IMG/VR virus record: IMGVR_UViG_3300037585_000501
Span: 1 to 25,671 of that record
From: a virus
DNA: 25,671 bases
Reading direction: 5' to 3' (one strand)
Shown here in pieces: positions 16,717 through 23,616 of this stretch (the first letter of the stretch is position 1; every line of letters starts with the position of its first letter). The notes under the pieces are model-generated. The model saw only the letters and a list, made by a program, of their open reading frames with translations, was not told where the DNA came from and searched no databases. The position numbers and the translations under genes are program-made.

Positions 16717-18027
16717 TTACCCCTGATAAATCATTAATGGAATACCGCCGTTTACCTTATCTATGGCTTCAATCTTTTCAGCGTCTTGTTGTGCGAGGGC
16801 ATTATATGTCATTTCATCCAGAATAGTTTTTAGCTCTTCCTTGAGATAATCTTGCTCTTCTTTTGCTTGTCCCAAGAGGTCAGCCGAGTTAAGAGTTACA
16901 TTATCACCGGGGATTGGGATACTACCACCAAACTTGCCTCGTATCTGGCCTAGCATCTCTTTACAGAGCGCGAGAGCGTAACGACGGATCCAGTGCTTGC
17001 CAATGGCGTTAACGTTCTTGTAGGGTATGTTATCGAACGGCAGAGTATTCATATTATTGATACCATCTGTTCCATTTTTTCTATCGGCGTCTTCGGTCCA
17101 AGGGTCTTTATCAATGGTAAATTGAACATACATGTTTGGAACAAACCCATGTGGTATTGGAAATATTCTTAATTTGTTATTAAACAATTCATATGAGTAG
17201 TGAGATAGCCTTGTATGTAAATGATCTTCATACGCCATGGCTTGCAGTTTATTTTGCCATACTGGTATAATTTCAAAAGTACTATCATCTGAGTATTGGC
17301 CATAATAGTTAAGATTGCCCACTACATTTAGGCCTCCATAGTAACCATAGAATCTCCACATTGCGCCGGGGGTCTTATAAAATACTCTGTGTATTTTAAC
17401 TTTTTTGTTACCAACAAGATTAGCGTATGGTACTGCGTCACCGGTGGCTTCATCTTTGTTGGTTGCTGCTGATCTAGAAATAATTGTTTGTATATCATAG
17501 TCTTGCACACTGGCTGTTAAAGCAAAGGATGCAGAATAAAAAGTATTATTACCTCCGACGCCCGCCTCCTCAGAAAAACCTTCCCCAACACGACGAGCGT
17601 ATTCTACCTTAAATGTAGGAAAGGCTAAATTAACTGCCGAACCAGATGCATCACCACCTGTCATTTGTCCGTCGTGATCAAACGTGCCAGTAGCGAAGCC
17701 CAACAAACTGCCAAGAACATTTTTGGCTTGATGCTTATTAATATGATAAGCATACTCTAAGACTGATTCTTCGTAGGCAGCATAGACATTTCCTACTGTT
17801 AACTCGATATCAAGGACATCACCGCCAAGTTTCTTATAAGTGTAAGCAACTTGATCGGCCGCTCCTGAAACAAAACTAGCGTCAAATAGGTCCCCACCTG
17901 TCGCGTATATGCCAAAAGGATAGTGAGTAGCGTTTGCAGCACCATTTCCAGTTGCAGCAACACTGCCAGTGGATGTCAGTATAACCTTACTTGTCGTGCT
18001 AGCAGGTGTTAAAGTAGGAACAGCCAT
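16717..18027 (-). CDS. Putative neck/head-tail connector protein, gp13 position (436 aa)
   Basis: This first gene of the neck unit sits where T4-like phages encode gp13. Residues 1-60 are Ala/Thr/Gly-rich. Then comes a helical segment at about 78-112 (VGNVYAAYEESVLEYAYHIN, then KHQAKNVLGSLLG) reminiscent of head-tail adaptor helices. A long beta-rich middle (MWRFYGYYGG, QFTIDKDPWTE) follows. A C-terminal helix bundle (QAKEEQDYLKEELKTILDEM) ends the protein. It is longer than T4 gp13 (309 aa). SD AGGAG precedes the start, with a promoter-like box about 20 nt upstream. It is probably a neck ring protein. Identity with gp13 rests mainly on gene order. Confidence 0.6.
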   Translation of the reverse strand: MAVPTLTPASTTSKVILTSTGSVAATGNGAANATHYPFGIYATGGDLFDASFVSGAADQVAYTYKKLGGDVLDIELTVGNVYAAYEESVLEYAYHINKHQAKNVLGSLLGFATGTFDHDGQMTGGDASGSAVNLAFPTFKVEYARRVGEGFSEEAGVGGNNTFYSASFALTASVQDYDIQTIISRSAATNKDEATGDAVPYANLVGNKKVKIHRVFYKTPGAMWRFYGYYGGLNVVGNLNYYGQYSDDSTFEIIPVWQNKLQAMAYEDHLHTRLSHYSYELFNNKLRIFPIPHGFVPNMYVQFTIDKDPWTEDADRKNGTDGINNMNTLPFDNIPYKNVNAIGKHWIRRYALALCKEMLGQIRGKFGGSIPIPGDNVTLNSADLLGQAKEEQDYLKEELKTILDEMTYNALAQQDAEKIEAIDKVNGGIPLMIYQG

Positions 18028-18046
18028 ACGTTTTTCTCCTATACAT

Positions 18047-18056
18047 TATAAATAGT
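18047..18056 (-). promoter_or_regulatory. Putative late-promoter box, copy 4 (ACTATTTATA)
   Basis: The coding strand reads ACTATTTATA directly after the T-rich tail of the terminator at 18061-18094. It lies about 19 nt before the start codon of the 436-aa neck gene. Terminator then box is the same arrangement as at 9607-9661 and 18933-19006. Confidence 0.6.
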
Positions 18057-18060
18057 TTAC

Positions 18061-18094
18061 ACAAAACAAAACCCCCCACCAATAAGGTGAGGGG
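18061..18094 (-). terminator. Rho-independent terminator after the lysine-rich gene
   Basis: The minus strand has a 9-bp stem CCCCTCACC/GGTGGGGGG (one G-U pair) with loop TTATT, followed by TTTTGTTTTG. It lies 27 nt past the stop codon of the lysine-rich protein gene and closes the two-gene unit. Confidence 0.8.
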
Positions 18095-18120
18095 TGTGTT
18101 AAGTCGTTACTCTCAAAGTA

Positions 18121-18417
18121 TTAGGTATCTGCTTTCTTTTTAGTCGTTCTTTTTCTTGTCGTTGTTTTCTTGACTGGCTTCTTTTTAGCGACAGTCTTTT
18201 TAGGTGGTGCTTTCTTTGCTTTTGGAGCCGGAGTTTCCTCAACTGGAGACTCGGTGGGAAGAGCAGGAGCGGTAGGCTCCTCTGCAACAACTAACTCCAC
18301 CTTTTCTTCTTCGACAGTGGGCTCTGACTTTTCAGCCAGAGCCTTGACGAACGAGTGATTAGCAAACTTCTTTCCAAACTTTTGAGGGTATCTCTTAAGT
18401 CTGTTCTTCTTACCCAT
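18121..18417 (-). CDS. Lysine-rich protein with histone H1-like tail (98 aa)
   Basis: The product has three parts. A conserved-looking basic N-terminus (GKKNRLKRYPQKFGKKFANH) comes first. An acidic centre (about 33-65, rich in E, V and P) follows. The C-terminal tail of K, A, P and T repeats (KKAPPKKTVAKKKPVKKTTT) resembles histone H1 or AlgP-type tails. The start chosen is ATG 18417 after GAGGT; a TTG codon directly upstream is unlikely. It lies 9 nt after the 152-aa gene and before a terminator, so the two are probably co-expressed late. It could bind packaged DNA, or bind negatively charged surfaces on the capsid. Function is unproven. Low-complexity tails arise easily, so similarity to histones need not mean descent. 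Confidence 0.7.
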   Translation of the reverse strand: MGKKNRLKRYPQKFGKKFANHSFVKALAEKSEPTVEEEKVELVVAEEPTAPALPTESPVEETPAPKAKKAPPKKTVAKKKPVKKTTTRKRTTKKKADT

Positions 18418-18426
18418 CAATTACCT

Positions 18427-18885
18427 CTATGAAGCAGCAAACGCAGTGGTAACGGTGCCCTTAGTTAAAAGATCCGCCTTAACATGCCAAACTGAACCAT
18501 CACAGTAAATTTCAACAGTAGAGCCTGCGTGTACACCATTACTGGCGTTAGCACTACTTGTCACCTTGAAAACAAGGTGCGAAGCCACTGTGGACGTAAC
18601 GTTCGCAGTGTGGGTGCTGCCTGCTTTAGCTTCAACGAGAGCCATGCCTTCCATTCCTCCATTAGGGGAAACGATTCTAAGAAGGTCGGCATTGTTTTGC
18701 AAGGTTGCACTAACAATAAATTTGAAATAGGCGCCGGCTTTAAGTGCTGGTAAGGTCACCTCTGTGTTTGGGGTGCCCAAGAAATAGACTTCACCCGATT
18801 CTGCTGACGCAATAGTTTTAGCCGCAGTAATAGTTTCAACTCTCATGAGCGATGCATTTCTAGACGCTCTTGCTACTTTAGACAT
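18427..18885 (-). CDS. Putative capsid decoration / virion protein (152 aa)
   Basis: No family is firmly recognised. The 152-aa product has a short basic start (SKVARASRNASLMR), then a beta-rich body with alternating hydrophobic residues and many Gly, Ala, Thr and Val. GEVYFLGTPNTEVTLPAL, AYFKFIVSATLQ and GSTVEIYCDGSVWHV look like successive strands. Beta-sandwich decoration or fibre-tip proteins have this look. It heads the unit directly downstream of the major capsid terminator, with SD AGGAG and its own promoter-like box. A head-associated structural role is inferred from composition and position. Confidence 0.6.
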   Translation of the reverse strand: MSKVARASRNASLMRVETITAAKTIASAESGEVYFLGTPNTEVTLPALKAGAYFKFIVSATLQNNADLLRIVSPNGGMEGMALVEAKAGSTHTANVTSTVASHLVFKVTSSANASNGVHAGSTVEIYCDGSVWHVKADLLTKGTVTTAFAAS

Positions 18886-18932
18886 ATTAATAATCTCCTA
18901 TTATGAAAAAGGCAAACCGCCCTGTCTTCAGT

Positions 18933-18942
18933 TATAAATAGT
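18933..18942 (-). promoter_or_regulatory. Putative late-promoter box, copy 5 (ACTATTTATA)
   Basis: The coding strand reads ACTATTTATA, preceded by AT. It lies about 47 nt upstream of the 152-aa gene and 31 nt downstream of the capsid terminator. It is a perfect match to copies 1, 3 and 4. Confidence 0.6.
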
Positions 18943-18973
18943 ATGGTGCGCTTGTAAAAGGATTTGTAAACAT

Positions 18974-19006
18974 AAAAAAAGCCCCGCTATCCGAAGATAG
19001 CGGGGC
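18974..19006 (-). terminator. Strong terminator with UUCG loop after the major capsid gene
   Basis: The minus strand forms a perfect 11-bp stem GCCCCGCTATC/GATAGCGGGGC closed by a TTCG tetraloop, with seven T immediately after. This is the strongest terminator in the window. It lies 24 nt past the capsid stop codon. The loop should stabilise the 3' end of the capsid mRNA. Confidence 0.95.
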
Positions 19007-19030
19007 CAGTCGTAAAAGACTTGCTAGTTA

Positions 19031-20719
19031 TCAGCTACCAGCCTCACCATTAAGGCCGCGACAAATAACCAGACCGTACATATCAGGACGCACCATCTTC
19101 TTGGCGTACCGAGTCATCACGCCCTTCCGGGGGATGAAGTCTTCAGTACCGAAGATAGTCGGCGTGACCTGCAAAGGCACATACGGAGCGTAAACATAGC
19201 CCGACTCAAGGAAGCTACCACCCTTACGGCCGACGAGCAGCACGTTACGAGGGAAGTAAGGATCGACATAGATGTCGAACTTCTTCGAAACCGAACCAAC
19301 GTTCACAGCACCTGCGGTGCCACGATCAGCGTCAGCGGTAACACTTGCACGGAAACCAGCGGTAAACTCAAGGATGTTAGCAACTTCAGGTGAGGTCACC
19401 ACGAAGTTAGCACCACCCCGCAGAGTCTTGCGGTGGATCTGTGCCGAGACATCATTGATAGTCTCGATGAGGGTTTCGTACCACTCGGAAACCGTACCAG
19501 TGAAGTCAGGAGCAGCCGAAGTTGCACCAATCTCAGCACCAGTTGTGCGGTTCACGAAGAGACCCGGCGAACGCGACCAGTAATAAGTACCAGCGGTTGC
19601 ACCTTCGATAAGATCGTTAAGGATCTCACGGTCGATCTCAAGAGCAATCTGCTCGGAGAGAATCGAGGTCAACTCAACCTCAGCGTCGAGGTTGTGGTAG
19701 GCATTCAGGTCCTGACCAAGTTCCGGCGACCACTTAGCTTTGAGCTTACGGGTTTGTGCCGTAACAGCGATCGAGTCCACCTTGATGTCGATCTCAGGGA
19801 TCTCACTCTTGCCAACTGCGGAACCATTGTTACCAGTACCGAAGGAAGGCTCCTCAAGGCCCCAAGTATCATCACCAACAACAGCACCGATGGCGCCGCC
19901 AGCTTGGAAGTCATCCGTGATCGGATAAGCAACGGTGTAACCAGTGTTAGCAAGCGTTCCAAAAGTACTGGAATGCGTGAACACGAAGGTAGCAGTTGTA
20001 CCATCCGAAGTAGTCAGGCGACGAACCTGTGAAGAACTACTGAGGTTCGGTGGCGTAACAACAACATCAACCAACTCATCGGTGTTAAGTTGTGACATCT
20101 GAGCCAAAGGAATCGTAACGGTCTGTGCGAACACGCCATCAGCGATGTCGGGGTCGAAACGAATCAACTTGTCTGTAGTGTCGGATGCGCCAACCGTAAA
20201 GGTTGCTTGTCCAAGAGTACCAGTTGCAACGGTGGTCGAAGCCGTAGGCATCGAGTAACCACTCTGCAAGTTGTAAAGACCACCTTCATCTTCTGTGATA
20301 GCAGTGACACCAAGCTGGATGCCCTTACCAACACGACCACCACCATAAACAGACTCGCCGGCGCCGAGGCCCAGACGTGCTTCTTCATAAGTGAAGTCGA
20401 GGAAGAAGATGAGACCACTAGGGAGACTCATCGGCTGAACGCTAACGAGATCGTTGGCCAAAAGACCACCGAACACGCGGCGAACGAGCGGGAAAGCGAC
20501 GGAAGCAAAACCTTCCACATCGCCTGCTGCCATAGAAGAAGCCTCTTTCAGAAGCTGCTTGGCTTGGTTTTCGAGAAGTCGAGCCATTCCGTTCTTCGAA
20601 GAATCATCACTGAGTCCTTCGAGGAGTCCGGTCTTTTCCCACTTGGAGAGAAGAGCATCGCCTTCTTGTTTGAGATCGCGATTCACGATCCCTTCTGTTA
20701 ATTTATTTAATATTGACAT
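19031..20719 (-). CDS. Major capsid protein, gp23-like (562 aa)
   Basis: This is the main shell protein of the head. Features are an N-terminal propeptide-like helical region (KWEKTGLLEGL, MARLLENQAKQLLKEA), then FASVAFPLVRRVFGGLLAND and the signature VSVQPMSLPSGLIFFLDF at about 92-109. Further on are RKTLRGGANFVVTSPEVANIL and a C-terminus RYAKKMVRPDMYGLVIC. The propeptide has L-x-E sites of the kind cut by gp21-type proteases; LKE59-ASS is a good candidate. The start is ATG 20719 after AAGGAGG with 8-nt spacing. A GTG nine nt upstream overlaps that SD and is rejected. T4 gp23 is 521 aa. The gene follows the scaffold gene and ends in a strong terminator. Codon use is biased towards C-ending codons, as expected for high expression. 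Confidence 0.95.
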   Translation of the reverse strand: MSILNKLTEGIVNRDLKQEGDALLSKWEKTGLLEGLSDDSSKNGMARLLENQAKQLLKEASSMAAGDVEGFASVAFPLVRRVFGGLLANDLVSVQPMSLPSGLIFFLDFTYEEARLGLGAGESVYGGGRVGKGIQLGVTAITEDEGGLYNLQSGYSMPTASTTVATGTLGQATFTVGASDTTDKLIRFDPDIADGVFAQTVTIPLAQMSQLNTDELVDVVVTPPNLSSSSQVRRLTTSDGTTATFVFTHSSTFGTLANTGYTVAYPITDDFQAGGAIGAVVGDDTWGLEEPSFGTGNNGSAVGKSEIPEIDIKVDSIAVTAQTRKLKAKWSPELGQDLNAYHNLDAEVELTSILSEQIALEIDREILNDLIEGATAGTYYWSRSPGLFVNRTTGAEIGATSAAPDFTGTVSEWYETLIETINDVSAQIHRKTLRGGANFVVTSPEVANILEFTAGFRASVTADADRGTAGAVNVGSVSKKFDIYVDPYFPRNVLLVGRKGGSFLESGYVYAPYVPLQVTPTIFGTEDFIPRKGVMTRYAKKMVRPDMYGLVICRGLNGEAGS

Positions 20720-20760
20720 TTTAATCACCTCCTTTTAATATTATAAATTGGATTATTCTG

Positions 20761-21729
20761 TCATTTAAGTCCTGCCAATCTTTGGAAACGATCCTTCGCA
20801 ATGGAATCCCCTTGCGCTGGTTTTTCTTTTCTTCGTCTTGGTAGGGTCGATGAAGGTCTACTGATTGCTTCGCTCAACGATTTTGGTTTTCTATTACTAG
20901 AAGAACCCGCTGCGCTTTGAAGGGTTTCATATATAACCTTCGCCTCTTCAACAGAATCAGCCTTGCGAATAGACTCGACAACTTTTGACTTTTGTCGCTC
21001 ATTCAGGGAGGCACTATTCAATGCCTGATTCATATAGAGAAGTTTCGCATTTTCCAAGAGGGTTTGTTCAACCTTCTCTTTCAATGCTAAGATGCCTTCA
21101 ACAAGCTTTTTATTGTCGCTTGTCAAAGATTCGTTTGTAATGGTCAGACGATCGTGGGCATCCTGAAGAGCTTTAATTTCCTCTTGGGCCTCCGTTCCGC
21201 TTCGCCTAGCCAATTCTAATTCTTCTGCGTATTGCATTTCACCTTGTGGGGTTGCGAGCCAGCCAGTCTTAACGGGCATTACATCAACAACCAATTCCTC
21301 GACAAGTTCTTTAATAGAGTCCTCATCAAGTTCAATCTCTTCTTCATCTAACTCAAGTTCTTCTTGGAGGGGAAGGGTTTCTTCCTCTTCTTCAGGCTCC
21401 ATTCCAAGGTCGGCCATAAGGTCTTCTTGGCCAACAGGCTCGCCTTCTAATTCATCGGCCATGGCCTTAAGATCATCAAGGCTAAAAGTTACAACCTCTT
21501 CTTCTTCCTTATCAGGACAAGGGCACATTTCCTCTTCTTCGGCAGCAGCGAAGGCAGGCTCTTCCATGGCGCCCATCATATCCATTTCATCTTCTTGCTC
21601 TAAGATAGTTTCAACAACATTCTTCACTTCGTTGTTATACTTTTCCAGAATAGTAGACTCGGCGTTCTTTAACGCTGCGTCTCTAAGTTCTTGTGCGTCG
21701 ATAATTGCTTGTTCTAGGAGTGTTGGCAT
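20761..21729 (-). CDS. Prohead core scaffolding protein, gp22-like (322 aa)
   Basis: This acidic scaffold directly precedes the capsid gene, as in T4. Residues about 1-45 are helical. About 45-150 are extremely Glu-rich, with an unusual CPCP within EEEEM..DKEEEE. About 165-265 form a coiled coil (AEELELARRSGTEAQEEIKA, LKEKVEQTLLENAKLLYMNQAL). The C-terminus is basic and Ser/Pro-rich, ending DRFQRLAGLK, and is the likely capsid- or protease-interacting tail. The segment LNERQKSKVVESIRKADSVEEA is typical of gp22 relatives from memory. Several I/L-x-E sites suggest digestion by the prohead protease after assembly. T4 gp22 is 269 aa. Confidence 0.85.
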   Translation of the reverse strand: MPTLLEQAIIDAQELRDAALKNAESTILEKYNNEVKNVVETILEQEDEMDMMGAMEEPAFAAAEEEEMCPCPDKEEEEVVTFSLDDLKAMADELEGEPVGQEDLMADLGMEPEEEEETLPLQEELELDEEEIELDEDSIKELVEELVVDVMPVKTGWLATPQGEMQYAEELELARRSGTEAQEEIKALQDAHDRLTITNESLTSDNKKLVEGILALKEKVEQTLLENAKLLYMNQALNSASLNERQKSKVVESIRKADSVEEAKVIYETLQSAAGSSSNRKPKSLSEAISRPSSTLPRRRKEKPAQGDSIAKDRFQRLAGLK

Positions 21730-21767
21730 GCTTAAATCCTCGTGTTAGAAACACTTATTTTCTCATA

Positions 21768-21777
21768 AATAAATAGT
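21768..21777 (-). promoter_or_regulatory. Putative late-promoter box, copy 6 (ACTATTTATT)
   Basis: The coding strand reads ACTATTTATT, then TATG, in the 69-nt gap between the bS21 and scaffold genes, about 38 nt before the scaffold start. It matches the other boxes at 9 of 10 positions. It would drive scaffold plus major capsid, since the scaffold-capsid gap has no full box. Confidence 0.5.
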
Positions 21778-21798
21778 ACCCTAATTACAGAAAAACCT

Positions 21799-22074
21799 TT
21801 AAGTCTTCTTGTTTTGCTCATTTAGCTTTTTTAGAACCGCTTGACGGCGGGCTCTAGCTCGTTTTCGCTTAACAGATGGCTTTTCGTAATAGTCGTATTT
21901 TCTTACTTGCTCTATGACTTTTTCTTTTTTACACTTCTTAAGAAATCGCTTTATAGTGCGTTCAGGATGTTCGCCTTCTTTGGCGTAGGTAACAACGTGG
22001 GCCGGGTGTTTTGTCTTATGGTAAAACTTCCTTGGATTGCGTCCCCGGTTGTTCCTTTTATTGTGATAACTCAT
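21799..22074 (-). CDS. rpsU: Phage-encoded ribosomal protein bS21 homologue (91 aa)
   Basis: Residues about 33-85 match bacterial small-subunit protein bS21. [20 protein letters not shown] aligns with E. coli [40 protein letters not shown] aligns with [20 protein letters not shown]. bS21 sits near the anti-Shine-Dalgarno helix of 16S rRNA and assists initiation. Phage copies are known from marine phages, including Pelagibacter phage HTVC008M. This copy has an extra N-terminus of about 27 basic, Asn/His/Arg-rich residues that bacterial bS21 (about 70 aa) lacks. It lies between a virion gene and the scaffold gene, in a late-type unit. It may replace host bS21 and bias ribosomes towards phage mRNA, which is inference. 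SD GAGGG precedes the start. Confidence 0.88.
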   Translation of the reverse strand: [91 protein letters not shown]

Positions 22075-22086
22075 TATCCCTCTTTA

Positions 22087-22506
22087 TTAACTATCTACGC
22101 CCTCAAGACCTTCCCATGAAGATGTTAAGTGGCGAGCATTTATATTTGTAAGTCCAGCAGTCACAGTAGCGTTAACAGTTCCGGCCTCTGCTGATAATAA
22201 ATATAATCTGGTGACCCTAAAGTCGGCTGAAAAAGATGCCGACTCTGCAATTGTAATAAAATTATTGTTGGCTTCGTCTAAACCACCAGTAGCAAAAGCC
22301 AATCGTATATCACAAGATCCCGAGGCGTTTGCCCCATCGTTCCTAATCGTAACAAATTTAGTTACTTTTGGGAAAGCAACTTCAAGTGCCGTGCTAACAG
22401 CACCTGATAGTGGCACTGTCAAACTTGATTTAACATAGGGCCTTGAGCTAACTTGGTAAGATCCAACGTGATTTAGACCTGCTGTATATTTAAAATTGTC
22501 TGGCAT
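22087..22506 (-). CDS. Putative virion structural protein (139 aa)
   Basis: This beta-rich 139-aa protein starts with NFKYTAGLNHVGSYQVSSRP. It continues with alternating strands (VTKFVTIRNDGA, CDIRLAFATGG, SADFRVTRLYLL), a Thr/Val/Ala strand and a short C-terminal helix (SSWEGLEGV). A small beta-sandwich of this kind suggests a capsid or neck decoration protein. I recall similar proteins near the head genes of marine T4-like phages but cannot name a family. SD AGAGAGG, with an ACTATTTA box 20 nt upstream overlapping the previous stop. It is co-transcribed with the bS21 gene 12 nt downstream. Confidence 0.6.
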   Translation of the reverse strand: MPDNFKYTAGLNHVGSYQVSSRPYVKSSLTVPLSGAVSTALEVAFPKVTKFVTIRNDGANASGSCDIRLAFATGGLDEANNNFITIAESASFSADFRVTRLYLLSAEAGTVNATVTAGLTNINARHLTSSWEGLEGVDS

Positions 22507-22525
22507 CGTATTACCTCTCTTCCTT

Positions 22526-22533
22526 TAAATAGT
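22526..22533 (-). promoter_or_regulatory. Putative late-promoter box, copy 7 (ACTATTTA)
   Basis: The coding strand reads ACTATTTA followed by AAGG, with its first base in the stop codon of the 142-aa gene. It lies about 20 nt before the 139-aa virion gene. The 3' TA of the full box is replaced by AA, so this is the weakest match along with copy 2. Confidence 0.4.
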
Positions 22534-22961
22534 TAGTTGTTGACTAAAGCCTTCCAGTTTTTGCCACCTAAAGCAAGAATACCAGAAATATCTACTCCGG
22601 GGTCTTCGGGGCTTTGGCCGGCCATCGGACTTGCTTGCGCTGTTGCAGACGGCTGGCCACTATCTCTAATCGGTGTTGTGCCCTCAAAAAGATCGACACC
22701 ATTATATGCATCCTTGCCTATTTCATCAAGTAAACGCTCTCTTGTTTCGTTTTGCCTTTCTTTCAACTGTTCCATTTGGACACTATTTTCGTTGGATATT
22801 GTTGGAACAATCTCTTCTTTATTTTCTACAAGAAACTGGTTACCCATTCCTTGCATAACTTCTGAGACTATGCTTGACAACAAGCCATCATTTAAGATTG
22901 TCTCTTGGACACACTCTTTTACTAATGGCTTAATTATTTTTTTAAGTTCTGCTCTTTTCAT
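22533..22961 (-). CDS. Uncharacterised head-operon protein (142 aa)
   Basis: The start ATG lies 1 nt after the protease stop, so the two genes are almost certainly co-translated. The N-terminal 45 residues form a basic-then-amphipathic helix (KRAELKKIIKPLVKECVQET, LLSSIVSEVMQGM). Next comes a charged coiled-coil-like stretch (VQMEQLKERQNETRERLLDE). A Pro/Ser/Ala linker follows, then a short ending (SGILALGGKNWKALVNN). Marine T4-like phages often carry a similar small protein next to the protease. It may be a prohead core component comparable to T4 gp67/gp68. No family assignment is claimed. Confidence 0.6.
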   Translation of the reverse strand: MKRAELKKIIKPLVKECVQETILNDGLLSSIVSEVMQGMGNQFLVENKEEIVPTISNENSVQMEQLKERQNETRERLLDEIGKDAYNGVDLFEGTTPIRDSGQPSATAQASPMAGQSPEDPGVDISGILALGGKNWKALVNN

Positions 22962-22962
22962 T

Positions 22963-23577
22963 CTAGTCTCTCAAGATATCATTTAAGATTCTGTTTATCT
23001 TATCTGCTTTGGTGAAAATGTTTGGCTCTTTGTGCTCTCGCATCCCCTTTTTCACCTGCATAAAGGCACCGGGGGTAGATGGCTCTGAGACGAAATCAAA
23101 GCAGATAAGCTGAAAATCGTCTTCAACCATTGTAGTTCCGCGAACCTCCTTGACGGATCCAAGGCCACGGGATGAGATCCCTAATGTTACGCCCGATTCA
23201 GCGAGTTGCTTTAGGATCTGGCCTGATGGAGTATTGAGGATCTCAACCTTACCCATAAGGGCTTCACCATCCCACCACATATCTGTGACAAGGTGAGAAG
23301 CGTTCTTTAGGTTGATAACTGAGTCGTCGGGATGGTCTAACTCGCCAAGTGCTCTGCGCTCTTTGACAAGTTTCCAATAGTTTTCTACTTCGCGCTGGAG
23401 AATACTTTTGGAATACACGCGGCCGTTTCCGTTTGGTGTGTCAAACTTCTGCATACAGCCAGTCATATAAAACTTCTTGCCTGCGGCCATCAGCTTCTTT
23501 TCATCTTCAGTCAGCATGTCTTGGCAGACACCACCATCACAAAGTGCGTAATATTCTCTTAAAAGTGTTTTTCCCAT
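22963..23577 (-). CDS. Prohead core protease, gp21-like, family S77 type (204 aa)
   Basis: This protease digests the scaffold and trims the capsid protein during head maturation. Visible motifs are GELDHP at 78-83 (catalytic His82) and LGISSRGLG at 132-140 (nucleophile Ser), both typical of T4 gp21-type serine proteases. NGNGRVYSKSIL upstream and FDFVSEPSTPGAFM at 160-173 are also characteristic. Length matches T4 gp21 (212 aa). The start chosen is ATG 23577 after GGAG with good spacing. A TTG twelve nt upstream overlaps that SD. It lies two genes upstream of the virion/bS21 pair and three before scaffold, so the order 21-22-23 is kept but interrupted by four inserted genes or units. Confidence 0.92.
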   Translation of the reverse strand: MGKTLLREYYALCDGGVCQDMLTEDEKKLMAAGKKFYMTGCMQKFDTPNGNGRVYSKSILQREVENYWKLVKERRALGELDHPDDSVINLKNASHLVTDMWWDGEALMGKVEILNTPSGQILKQLAESGVTLGISSRGLGSVKEVRGTTMVEDDFQLICFDFVSEPSTPGAFMQVKKGMREHKEPNIFTKADKINRILNDILRD

Positions 23578-23599
23578 TGTTATCTCCAAGCGACATTAG

Positions 23600-23616
23600 C
23601 GGGCGTTACCCGCCCG
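23600..23616 (-). other. GC-rich hairpin in the leader of the protease gene
   Basis: The minus strand folds as CGGGCG-GGTAA-CGCCCG, a 6-bp all-GC stem with a 5-nt loop. It lies 23 nt upstream of the protease start, within the 95-nt gap after the membrane-protein gene. No T run follows, so it is not a classic terminator. It may be an RNA-processing or mRNA-stability element, or may tune expression of the protease. Confidence 0.4.

Noticed and set aside
19433-20701. Long plus-strand ORFs (up to 199 aa) opposite the capsid gene
   Set aside because: They are mirror frames of a codon-biased, highly expressed capsid gene. They show no recognisable protein features and no start signals.
20720-20728. 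GTG 20728 as start of the major capsid protein
   Set aside because: It overlaps the AAGGAGG ribosome-binding site, which is ideally placed for ATG 20719.
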